A stretch of DNA of 5,111 bases from Trueperaceae bacterium (lineage in GTDB: Bacteria; Deinococcota; Deinococci; Deinococcales; Trueperaceae). The notes beneath the pieces are model-generated. The model was not told where the DNA came from, made no database searches, and saw nothing but the letters and a program-made list of their open reading frames with translations. How positions within the stretch are numbered: the first letter of the stretch is position 1; each line of letters opens with the position of its first letter. The stretch covers positions 1-5,111 of the forward strand of contig SLSM01000241.1 of the NCBI GenBank assembly GCA_007130445.1, read 5' to 3'. This document shows, piece after piece, positions 1 to 5,111 of this stretch. The translations under genes and the position numbers were made by a program.

Positions 1-1
1 A

Positions 2-44
2 GGGGCCGTGGGCCCGCGCGGCGAGGCCGGGCCCACGGCGCCCC
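2..44 (-). terminator. GC-rich hairpin just past the GYD gene stop, possible terminator
   Basis: A perfect 11-bp inverted repeat (GCCGTGGGCCC at 5-15, GGGCCCACGGC at 29-39) encloses a 13-nt loop. Three more G:C pairs can form across a single bulged G at position 40. It begins 4-5 nt beyond the minus-strand stop codon of the GYD gene, where an intrinsic terminator would lie. The window stops before any U-tract could be seen, so termination is inferred from position and stem strength alone. Confidence 0.5.
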
Positions 45-48
45 GCGG

Positions 49-312
49 TCAGCCGCCCGGCGGTCGGTAGTTCACGCTGCGGCGTGCGGCCTCGTCCGCT
101 TCCTCGGGCGTGACGAGAGGAATGGTCTCGAAGGAGCTCATGGCGCCGGAGGCGCCGACGGTGGTGGCGAGCGCCACCGCCGCCACGTTGTCGGGGAGGT
201 CGCCGATCGCGTAGAAGTCGTGGGCCCCGAACGCGAAGTAGTACGCCTCGAGCTTCCCGCCGAGCTCCTCGACGAGCGCCCTAGACACGTCCATGCGCGC
301 CGAGACGCCCTC
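49..312 (-). pseudogene. GYD-domain protein, 5'-truncated
   Basis: The residual reading frame from ATG at 294 to the stop at 49-51 encodes 81 residues. It matches the C-terminal three quarters of GYD-domain proteins (PF08734-type, usually about 95-105 residues): ELGGKLEAYYFAFG, then DLPDNVAAVALA, GASGA, and the family-typical ending SVNYRPPG. Biochemical function of the family is poorly defined; these are small cytosolic proteins. Family-like residues (EGVSAR, compare the usual EGGSARR) continue upstream of the ATG to about position 312. The N-terminal strand, normally like M-x-x-Y-L-F-x-x-x-Y-T, is absent and an in-frame stop lies at 331-333. Homology ends exactly where repeat copy 1 begins, so the 5' end and native promoter were probably lost by rearrangement. 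A GGAGGG about 13 nt before the internal ATG could allow a short product. Family identity is confident; whether it is expressed is unknown. Confidence 0.8.
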
Positions 313-366
313 CGTAGAGCAGAGCGACTCTCAAGCAGGTGGCCGAACCTGGGGCTGGTCGACCTC
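311..366 (+). repeat. Direct repeat, copy 1, at a two-gene junction
   Basis: This segment matches 5027-5077 in the same orientation, with three substitutions and one 5-bp insertion that is a tandem duplication of AGAGC (AGAGCAGAGC here, AGAGC there). It contains the short inverted repeat CAGGT-ggccga-ACCTG and the palindromic AGAGcgaCTCT. It lies exactly between the broken GYD gene on its left and the SBBP fragment on its right. In one frame it reads ERLSSRWPNLGLVDL, which in copy 2 reads as part of an α/β-hydrolase C-terminus. It is therefore probably a displaced hydrolase fragment or a small recombination-prone element. Confidence 0.8.
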
Positions 367-708
367 TCGCTCGCGACTGACGCGGACGGCAACGTCTATG
401 CTGCCGGCCACACCAGCGGCGACGATGTCGCGCGTGGGATCGCCAGCGACGCGGCCGGCAACGTCTATGCCACTGGCCACACCGCCGGCACCTTCGAAGG
501 CAGTAACCTCGGCGGCGGCGGCGCGTTCATCCGCTCGTACGACAGCGCCGGCATCCTCCGTTGGACACGCCAGTTCGGCACCAGCCGCGATCTTGCGCTC
601 GGGATCGCCACGGATGCGACCGGCGACGTCTACGTCACTGGCAGCACGACCGAAGTCTCTGGCAACCCCGGCCTCGCTGACGCGTTCATCCGCAAGTACG
701 GACCCTGA
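367..708 (+). pseudogene. SBBP β-propeller repeat protein, 3' fragment
   Basis: About 113 residues in one frame carry three copies of the SBBP signature: ATDADGNVYAAGHT, ASDAAGNVYATGHT and ATDATGDVYVTGST. After the second and third copies come the blade elements AFIRSYDSAGILRWTRQFGT and the terminal AFIRKYGP before the TGA. Full-length SBBP proteins are normally several hundred residues, secreted or surface-exposed, with many blades and a signal peptide; here there is no signal peptide or plausible start. Between the first and second copies only a few residues remain (GHTSGDD then VARGIAS). A normal blade would have roughly 25-30 more residues there, so an internal blade deletion is likely. 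The frame is open leftward only because it fuses in frame with repeat copy 1. I read this as the 3' remnant of a surface protein gene whose front was lost at the repeat junction. Confidence 0.75.
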
Positions 709-960
709 GAGACCACTGTGCGCCACCCGCTCGAAGCATGGCGGCGGCGGCTGGGCGCCACCACGTAGCGCTTTCGGGGACGAGGCGGTCGCGATGGCGT
801 GGGCCGTGAGCGCTTCGAGCCGTGCACGCAACGGGCCCGAGGGGTCCAGAGCCAGTTCGCTGAGTAGGGCGCCTGGGGTCCGCGGGGCACCGGATGCCCG
901 TGGCGGCATCCTCCAGCGGGTTCGTCCCGGGCGCGTCGGCTGAGCGCGGAGGGCCGCGGG

Positions 961-972
961 TATCATCGGACC
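961..972 (+). promoter_or_regulatory. Putative leaderless promoter -10 (TATCAT) of the regulator gene
   Basis: TATCAT at 961-966 is an A/T island in very GC-rich DNA and fits the TAnnnT core of a σ70-type -10 box. The usual 6-nt gap to the start site lands transcription on the GTG at 973, implying a leaderless message. No TTGACA-like -35 is evident 15-19 bp upstream. A GGAGGG at 948-953 lies about 19 nt before the start, too far for a normal ribosome binding site. The rest of 709-960 shows no convincing gene. Confidence 0.4.
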
Positions 973-3900
973 GTGTCCCCCGGCCTGCGCCTGCTGGGCG
1001 CGCCGCGGCTCGACGATGGAGCCGGCGGCGACGTCCTGAGCATCACCAAGCCGAGCTCGCTGCTCTTCTACCTCGCGTGCCGCGGCGCCTGGGTGGGGCG
1101 CCACGAGTTGGCGTTCCTGTATCTGCCCGATCGAGCGGACGTCGAGGCGCTCGCGTACGTGCGCAAGCTCGTGTTCCGGGCCAGGAGGCTTCCGTGGGCC
1201 GACGGCCTCGAGGTGCGGGATGCGAGCCTGCGGTGGATCGTCGAGAGCGACCTCGGAGCGTTCCGGAGCGCACTCGAGCGCCGCGACTGGCGCGCGGCGC
1301 TCGAGCATTACGACGGCGCGCTCCTCGAGGGCTGCGCATTGCCCGACGTGCCGGGGTTCGAGGCGTGGCTCGAGCTCGAGCGCGAGGTGGTGGAAGAGCA
1401 GCGCAAGAGCGCGGCGCTGCGCCACGCTGCGGACCTCGAAGAGCGGGGCCTGTTGGAGGATGCGGCGACCTGGCTGGGCCGGATCCTGGCTCGCGACCCC
1501 CTCGACGAAGAGAGGCTCCAGTCGTACCTGAGGGTGCTCCGCGCGGCCGGCCGGCGCCAACGGGCGCTCGAGGCGTACGAGTCGTTTCGGGAGATGCTGG
1601 GGCGGGAGCTGGACGCACAGCCGCTGGAGACGACCCAAGCGCTCGCCGACGAGATCCGGGGCGGTGCGGGTGGGCGCGCGTCGATCGATGCGAGGCCTGC
1701 CGACACGCGCCGCCACAACCTGAGCGCACCGACCACGCGCTTCGTCGGGCGGGAGCGGGAGCTCGAGCAGCTCGCGCGGTACCTGGCCAGGTTTGACTGC
1801 CGACTCGTGACGCTGTTGGGGCTCGGCGGCATCGGCAAGACGCGCCTGGCGATCGAGTGCGCCAGCCAGCACGTGCAGGCGTTCCCCGACGGCGTCTGGA
1901 TGGTGCCGCTAGCGGGCGCGACCTCGGCGGGGCTGCTGGCGCCGGGCATCGCGGCTGTGCTGGGGCTGGCGCTCGATGGCTCGGACACGCCCGAGCGGGA
2001 GCTCGCCGCTCACCTCAGCGACAAGGAAGCCCTGCTCGTGCTCGATGGGTTCGAGTATCTCGACGAGGGCGTGCTGGCGCTCGAGACGTTGCTCGAGGCG
2101 GCGCCTGCGCTCAAGCTGTTGGTGACCTCGAGGTCGGCGCTCGGGCTGCCGAGCGAGTGGCTGGTGGACGTCGACGGCCTCGCCACTCCGCCGGAGCACA
2201 CGGAGGAGGCGCTGGAGCGCTTCGATGCCGTGAGGCTCTTCATCAACCGGGCGGAGCGGCTCTCCGCCGGGTTCGCGGCGACGGATGCGACACTCGAGGC
2301 CATCGCTCGCTTGTGCCGTCGGGTCGAGGGCATGCCGCTGGCGATCGAGTTGGCCGCGGCGTGGACGCGGAGCCTTGCCGTGCCGGACCTCGTGGCGCGG
2401 CTCGAGCGCGGCTTCGACCCGACGGCCACCGGGGACCACGAGGTTCCCGATCGACACCGCAGCGTGCACACGGTGCTCGACTACACCTGGAGCAACCTCG
2501 GGGACACGGAACGGAGCGTGCTCGCGAAGCTCTCGTTGTTCGTCGGCAGTTTCACGCTGGAAGCGGCTGAGCGTGTCGCGGACGCCCCCCTCGGGCGGCT
2601 CTTGGGGCTCATCAACCATGCGCTGGTGCGCCGCAGGGCAGCCGGCCGCTTCGACCTCCACGAGTTGGTGCGGCGTTATCTCGAGGCGCACCTCGATGCC
2701 GAGACCGAAGCGCAGGCCTTGGGTGACCTGTGCGACTTCTACGCCGGGCTCATGGAGGCCCGGGAGCGGATGCTCAAAGAGTTCGACGAGAAGGCCGCCC
2801 TCGGCGAGCTGGACGCCGACGTCGACAACCTCCGGCGCGCCTGGCGGCATGCCCGTGACGTGGGCGATCTCACCCAGTTGGCGCGGATGACCGAGTGTTA
2901 CCACTTCCTCCTCGACACGCGGGGATGGTACCGGGAGGGCGCGGAGGCCTTCGGGTCGGCAGCTGGGTGGCTCGATGCGACCGACGCGACCGATGCGACC
3001 GACGCGACCGACGAGAGCACGCGAGAACGAGCGACGCTCGGCGACCTGTCGGCCCGGGCGGGGTACTTCCAGTTCCGACTGGGCCAGTTCGGCGATGCGC
3101 GGCGAACGTTGGAGCGGAGCCTCGAGCTGCTGTCTTCGACGCCGGCGTCCGCGGCGAGTGGGTTCGCGCACCACTACCTGGGGGTGCTGGACTTCCTGGA
3201 GGGTGACAATCGTGGCGCCCAACGCCGGTATCGCCGGGCACTCGCCTGCTATGACCCGACGGCCGACGCCTGGTCGATGTCGCGAACCCAGAACAACCTC
3301 GGCGTCGTCGCCGACACCCTCGGAGACTACGACGAAGCCCTGGAGTGGTACAGCCTGGCGCTGGCGTCGTCGAAGCGGATCGGGCACGTGCGCGGCGTCG
3401 CCTCCGCGCTCGTGAACCTGGGTGTGACCTTCGAGACGCTCGGCCGTCGCGACGAGGCCGAGGCCCACTACCGCGAGAGCCTCGAGGCCTACCGCGAGAT
3501 CGGAGACGTTCGCGGCGAGGCCGCTTCGCTCGCCAACCTGGGCCACCTGGCCGAGGCGCGAGGCGCCTTCGCCGACGCCAAGGACTTCTACGAGCAGAGC
3601 GTCGCCCTGAAGCGCAAGCTCGGGGACCCGGTCATCACCACCGTGTCCCTGACGAACCTGGGCGACGTCCTCGTGGCGCTCGGCCAGGAGGGGCGAGCGC
3701 TCGAGGCGTTCGCCGAGGCGCTCTCCCTCGCGCGGAGCGCCGAGGCGCTGCCGTACGCCTTCCGCGTGGTCTGGTCGTATGCCAGGCTCTACGCGCAGCG
3801 AGCGGAGTGGTCGCGAGCGCTGACCCTCGCGAGTTTCCTGGCCCATCGCTCGGAGAGCGAGGCGTGGCTGCATCGGGAGGCGCGCGCCGCGCTCGAGACA

Positions 3901-4002
3901 TGGGCGGCCGACGCGACCGACGAGGCGGCCGCGGACGCCGTGGCGCGCGGCCGGACGTCGAGCTTCACGGAGGTGTGCGAGATCCTGGATCCGGGCGCCT
4001 GA
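973..4002 (+). CDS. SARP/AfsR-like transcriptional regulator: winged helix-BTAD-NB-ARC ATPase-TPR
   Basis: The 1009-residue protein begins at GTG 973, the natural start because the conserved opening GLRLLGAPRL follows at once. Residues ~3-85 form a compact OmpR/SARP-type winged helix. Residues ~90-235 are a BTAD helical domain (ALEHYDGALLEG, then DPLDEERLQSYLRVL and ALEAYESFREMLGREL). The linker motif TTRFVGREREL (FVGR at 257-260) leads into a STAND/NB-ARC ATPase: Walker A GLGGIGKT at 283-290, Walker B LLVLDGFE with D358 (often LDNFE in relatives, so N is G here), LLVTSRS at 382-388 and GMPLA at 453-457. A winged segment (LDYTWSNL, ~502-509) and HELVRRYL (563-570) follow. Residues ~690-935 hold about six TPR repeats with NLGxxxxxLGxxDEA cores. 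By family knowledge, ligand or protein binding at the TPRs relieves an ADP-bound off state, and oligomerisation lets the N-terminus activate target promoters. The target is unknown and no biosynthetic genes are in view. All key motifs are intact and the frame is uninterrupted. Confidence 0.93.
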   Translation: MSPGLRLLGAPRLDDGAGGDVLSITKPSSLLFYLACRGAWVGRHELAFLYLPDRADVEALAYVRKLVFRARRLPWADGLEVRDASLRWIVESDLGAFRSALERRDWRAALEHYDGALLEGCALPDVPGFEAWLELEREVVEEQRKSAALRHAADLEERGLLEDAATWLGRILARDPLDEERLQSYLRVLRAAGRRQRALEAYESFREMLGRELDAQPLETTQALADEIRGGAGGRASIDARPADTRRHNLSAPTTRFVGRERELEQLARYLARFDCRLVTLLGLGGIGKTRLAIECASQHVQAFPDGVWMVPLAGATSAGLLAPGIAAVLGLALDGSDTPERELAAHLSDKEALLVLDGFEYLDEGVLALETLLEAAPALKLLVTSRSALGLPSEWLVDVDGLATPPEHTEEALERFDAVRLFINRAERLSAGFAATDATLEAIARLCRRVEGMPLAIELAAAWTRSLAVPDLVARLERGFDPTATGDHEVPDRHRSVHTVLDYTWSNLGDTERSVLAKLSLFVGSFTLEAAERVADAPLGRLLGLINHALVRRRAAGRFDLHELVRRYLEAHLDAETEAQALGDLCDFYAGLMEARERMLKEFDEKAALGELDADVDNLRRAWRHARDVGDLTQLARMTECYHFLLDTRGWYREGAEAFGSAAGWLDATDATDATDATDESTRERATLGDLSARAGYFQFRLGQFGDARRTLERSLELLSSTPASAASGFAHHYLGVLDFLEGDNRGAQRRYRRALACYDPTADAWSMSRTQNNLGVVADTLGDYDEALEWYSLALASSKRIGHVRGVASALVNLGVTFETLGRRDEAEAHYRESLEAYREIGDVRGEAASLANLGHLAEARGAFADAKDFYEQSVALKRKLGDPVITTVSLTNLGDVLVALGQEGRALEAFAEALSLARSAEALPYAFRVVWSYARLYAQRAEWSRALTLASFLAHRSESEAWLHREARAALETWAADATDEAAADAVARGRTSSFTEVCEILDPGA
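2974..3009 (+). repeat. In-frame 9-bp tandem repeat (Asp-Ala-Thr x4) within the regulator gene
   Basis: Four 9-bp units GAYGCGACC occur in a row. The alternating GAT/GAC gives two identical 18-bp blocks. They encode DAT four times (residues 668-679), followed by DES. They sit in the acidic linker just before the TPR array. Because the unit is a multiple of three, gain or loss of copies would change linker length without breaking the frame. A shorter echo, GACGCGACCGACGAG, recurs near 3910. Confidence 0.9.
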
Positions 4003-4042
4003 GCGACCCAAGCGGTGGAACGCGGATGGAACTCGGACTTCC

Positions 4043-4054
4043 TACACTCACGTC
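4043..4054 (+). promoter_or_regulatory. Putative leaderless promoter -10 (TACACT) of the 67-residue gene
   Basis: TACACT at 4043-4048 fits the TAnnnT -10 core and ends 6 nt before the ATG at 4055. Transcription would start on the initiation codon. No purine-rich ribosome binding site lies in the preceding 20 nt (the sequence there is CTTCCTACACTCACGTC), which fits leaderless initiation. No clear -35 is seen. The arrangement copies that of the regulator gene upstream and would give this small gene its own promoter. Confidence 0.4.
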
Positions 4055-4258
4055 ATGCCCACCGAACGGCTGCTCGCCAGCTACATCGTGCGCATCCGAC
4101 TGCGCAACGGCGTGCGCAGCATTGTGCTTCATCACGTGGGCGGCAGCGAGACCCGCGCCTTCAGCTCGTACCCCGAGCTGGTCGCGTACCTGGCCGAGCG
4201 CGAAGAACTGGAGGCGTCGCAGGGCCCCAAAGCTCCTCCGGCCGGTGAGCCGACCTAG
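4055..4258 (+). CDS. Small protein of unknown function (67 residues)
   Basis: I do not recognise this family. The protein opens MPTERLLASYIVRIRLRNG, continues RSIVLHHVGG, then AFSSYPELVAYLAEREELE and a Pro/Gly-rich tail. The pattern suggests two antiparallel β-strands followed by an amphipathic helix, a small β-β-α fold; there is no signal peptide, membrane segment or cysteine. The ATG at 4055 is chosen because the hydrophobic strand starts soon after it and a -10-like box sits in front. The gene lies 52 nt after the regulator stop on the same strand, with no terminator hairpin between them, so read-through co-transcription and a separate promoter are both possible. It could be an accessory or target of the regulator, but proximity is the only argument. 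The overlapping longer frame from 4015 (77 residues, Arg/His/Ala-rich) looks like a frame shadow. Confidence 0.7.
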   Translation: MPTERLLASYIVRIRLRNGVRSIVLHHVGGSETRAFSSYPELVAYLAEREELEASQGPKAPPAGEPT

Positions 4259-4407
4259 TGCCCGCAGCACCGCACGGCGCTCGTGTACACGACCGGGTTC
4301 GCTACGCGATGCGCGTGATCGAGGAACTCCGCACAAAGGTGCGCACCGGTGGCCGGCGCTTCGCGCGCGAGGAGCGCGACGAGCGCGACGAGCGCAATGA
4401 GCGCTGA
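4258..4407 (+). CDS. Tiny Arg/Glu-rich ORF in antitoxin position, doubtful
   Basis: A GTG at 4258-4260 overlaps the stop of the 67-residue gene by one base (TAGTG) and opens 49 codons to TGA 4405-4407. An internal ATG at 4309 would give 32 residues starting MRVIEELRTKVRTGGRRF and ending in ERDERDERNER. It overlaps the start of the PIN remnant by 11 nt, the layout typical of an antitoxin gene preceding a PIN toxin. It matches no antitoxin family I know, and half of its charged tail comes from a 9-bp tandem repeat. It may be a decayed antitoxin C-terminus or a chance ORF. Confidence 0.25.
   Translation: MPAAPHGARVHDRVRYAMRVIEELRTKVRTGGRRFAREERDERDERNER
4372..4407 (+). repeat. 9-bp tandem repeat (GAGCGC-NNN x4) spanning the PIN gene start
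   Basis: Four contiguous 9-bp units occur: GAGCGCGAC twice, then GAGCGCAAT and GAGCGCTGA. Units three and four create both the ATG of the PIN remnant (4397-4399) and the stop of the upstream small frame (4405-4407). Unit expansion would preserve both frames, as the length is a multiple of three. Confidence 0.85.
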
Positions 4408-4635
4408 CTTCCTCGACACGAACGTCTTCAGCGACCTCTTCGGCGATGCGGACGAACACGAGCGGGCCGTCGCAGAACGCGTCGTGTCCGATACGCTTCG
4501 ACGGGCATGCCGTCGTGAGCCATCAAGTCGTGCTGGAGGCGCTGCGGGGTCGCTACGGCTTCTCCTTCGACGTCATCCTCGCTGAGCAATCGGCTATGGC
4601 TCGCAGCGAGCGCTGCAGCGACGATTACGGCCGCG
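4397..4635 (+). pseudogene. PIN-domain ribonuclease (VapC-like toxin) remnant, frameshifted and internally deleted
   Basis: The first ~36 codons read MSADFLDTNVFSDLFGDAD and then ERAVAERVVSDTLRR, a clear PIN-domain N-terminus with the first metal-binding Asp in LDTN. Around position 4500 homology jumps to another frame and continues as GHAVVSHQVVLEAL, giving the second acidic residue (E in VVLE), then RYGFSFD, resembling the third acidic site of the family (YGFSFxDALI). PIN toxins are about 130-140 residues. Here roughly 50-60 residues normally lying between VVSxQVVxE and YGFSF are missing, so there is an internal deletion as well as the frameshift. Known PIN toxins are Mg2+-dependent ribonucleases paired with an upstream antitoxin; this copy cannot make an active enzyme. 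The end is approximate because it runs into the hydrolase remnant. Confidence 0.72.
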
Positions 4636-5111
4636 CTGGTGCCGGGCGATCGCATGCCGCCGTTCATGCAAGGGCTCGGCAACCCGGCGATCCGCTGGAT
4701 CGCAGCTCGCGTACCACCGAGCACGAAGGGCAACGAAGACGTCATGCGCTCGATCGGCCACGGTGCCAGTCTCGACGCGGGCAGGTTGCCGGCCGCGATG
4801 ATGGACGGGTATCTCGATCTGCAGCGCTACACGGACACGCGCCGGCACGACTTCGCCATGATTGCGAGCGCGGTTCGCCGACCCGACACGGTCTGTCTAC
4901 GGGAGGCCGACTTCCGGGCCGTTCGTGTGCGGCTGGGATCGCCGACGCGGGTCGCGAGCGCCCGTACTGCTGGGGCCTTGATTCGATGATTCATAGATCG
5001 TCAACTCCAGCCACCGCGGTCGAGCTTCCGTAGAGCGACTCTCGAGCAGGTGGCCGAACCTGCGGCTGGTTGACCTCCCAGGTCTCGGTCACGCTGCCGA
5101 CCGCGCGCCCA
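4636..5111 (+). pseudogene. α/β-hydrolase fold protein remnant, multiply frameshifted, runs off window
   Basis: The first frame (ORF from GTG 4639, stop at 4987-4989, 116 codons) resembles the cap region of α/β-hydrolases: GNPAIRWIAARVPPS, SIGHGASLDAGRLP, LQRYTDTRRHDFAMIASAV and ADFRAVRV. The expected strand with the catalytic Asp seems to continue in a second frame as PYCWGLDS (WG at 4971-4976). A third frame then gives ASVERLSSRWPNLRLVDL and PGLGHAADRAP, resembling the last strand and the G-x-G-H catalytic His loop. WG and GLGH lie about 38 codons apart, plausible for the fold. The N-terminal half with the G-x-S-x-G nucleophile elbow is absent, replaced by PIN sequence. This is a decayed gene fragment fused to another decayed gene. 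The cap-region call is firmer than the last two frames. A tool may report only the 116-codon ORF. Confidence 0.6.
5027..5077 (+). repeat. Direct repeat, copy 2, within the hydrolase remnant
   Basis: This 51-bp segment pairs with 311-366. Here the inverted repeat is one base pair longer (GCAGGT-ggccga-ACCTGC) and AGAGcgaCTCT is present without the extra AGAGC. Its translation flows on both sides into hydrolase-like sequence (ASVE before, PGLGH after). Copy 2 therefore looks like the original context and copy 1 the displaced one, unless both derive from a third locus. Confidence 0.8.

Noticed and set aside
729..820. Inverted repeat GCTCGAAGC (729-737) and GCTTCGAGC (812-820)
   Set aside because: Only 9 bp with a ~74-nt loop in GC-rich DNA; chance is likely and nothing nearby suggests a regulatory role.
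885..899. Hairpin GGGCA-ccgga-TGCCC between the SBBP fragment and the regulator
   Set aside because: A 5-bp stem without a U-tract, about 180 nt past the SBBP stop; too weak to call a terminator or operator.
711..909. Minus-strand stretch starting ATG 909 with protein-like text (ALLSELALDPSGPLRARLEA)
   Set aside because: The frame has no stop until it has run antisense through the SBBP fragment, its ribosome site abuts the ATG with no spacing, and I recognise no family. A decayed divergent gene cannot be excluded.
331..1872. Long minus-strand open frame (513 codons) opposite the SBBP fragment and the start of the regulator
   Set aside because: Arg/Pro/Ala-rich with no domain; it is the antisense shadow of strongly biased coding DNA and overlaps two recognisable plus-strand genes.
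1909..4011. Very long minus-strand open frame (700 codons) opposite the regulator
   Set aside because: Antisense to a protein with all expected motifs; composition is typical of a GC-rich shadow frame and no family is recognisable.
4015..4248. 77-codon plus-strand frame overlapping the 67-residue gene
   Set aside because: Arg/His/Ala/Gln-rich with no hydrophobic pattern; the overlapping frame has a better start context and a regular strand-helix pattern.
311..5077. Transposon or integron interpretation of the repeat pair
   Set aside because: No transposase, integrase or inverted terminal ends are visible, the repeats are direct and diverged, and the attC core motifs (GTTRRRY/RYYYAAC) are not seen, so a named mobile element is not supported.

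Overview
The window is GC-rich bacterial DNA. The strong G/C bias at third codon positions, a multidomain SARP/AfsR-like regulator, a β-propeller (SBBP) repeat protein and a GYD-domain protein suggest a large-genome soil or sediment bacterium. Myxococcota is my best guess (inference; no marker gene is present), with Chloroflexota or another high-GC phylum possible.

Layout. Positions 1-708 are decayed: a GYD-domain gene on the minus strand that has lost its 5' end, a ~56-bp repeat copy, and a 3' fragment of an SBBP β-propeller gene on the plus strand. Positions 709-972 are intergenic and end in a promoter-like element touching the next start codon. Positions 973-4002 hold the one large intact gene, a 1009-residue regulator with a winged helix, BTAD, NB-ARC/STAND ATPase and TPR array. 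A 67-residue protein of unknown function follows at 4055-4258, again with a -10-like box placed for leaderless transcription. From 4258 to the end lies a second decayed zone: a tiny ORF ending in a 9-bp tandem repeat, a frameshifted and internally deleted PIN-domain toxin gene, and an α/β-hydrolase remnant spread over three frames that runs off the window.

The most notable structure is a diverged direct repeat (311-366 and 5027-5077, three mismatches plus a 5-bp duplication). Copy 2 lies in what reads as the C-terminal part of the α/β-hydrolase remnant. Copy 1 sits exactly where two unrelated truncated genes meet: GYD homology ends at one edge and SBBP homology begins at the other. The intact regulator and its small neighbour therefore sit in a gene graveyard shaped by short-repeat or illegitimate recombination. 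I see no tRNA, rRNA, CRISPR array, intact transposase or recognisable attachment site. A coherent new system is not demonstrated; the best candidate is the regulator plus the 67-residue protein.
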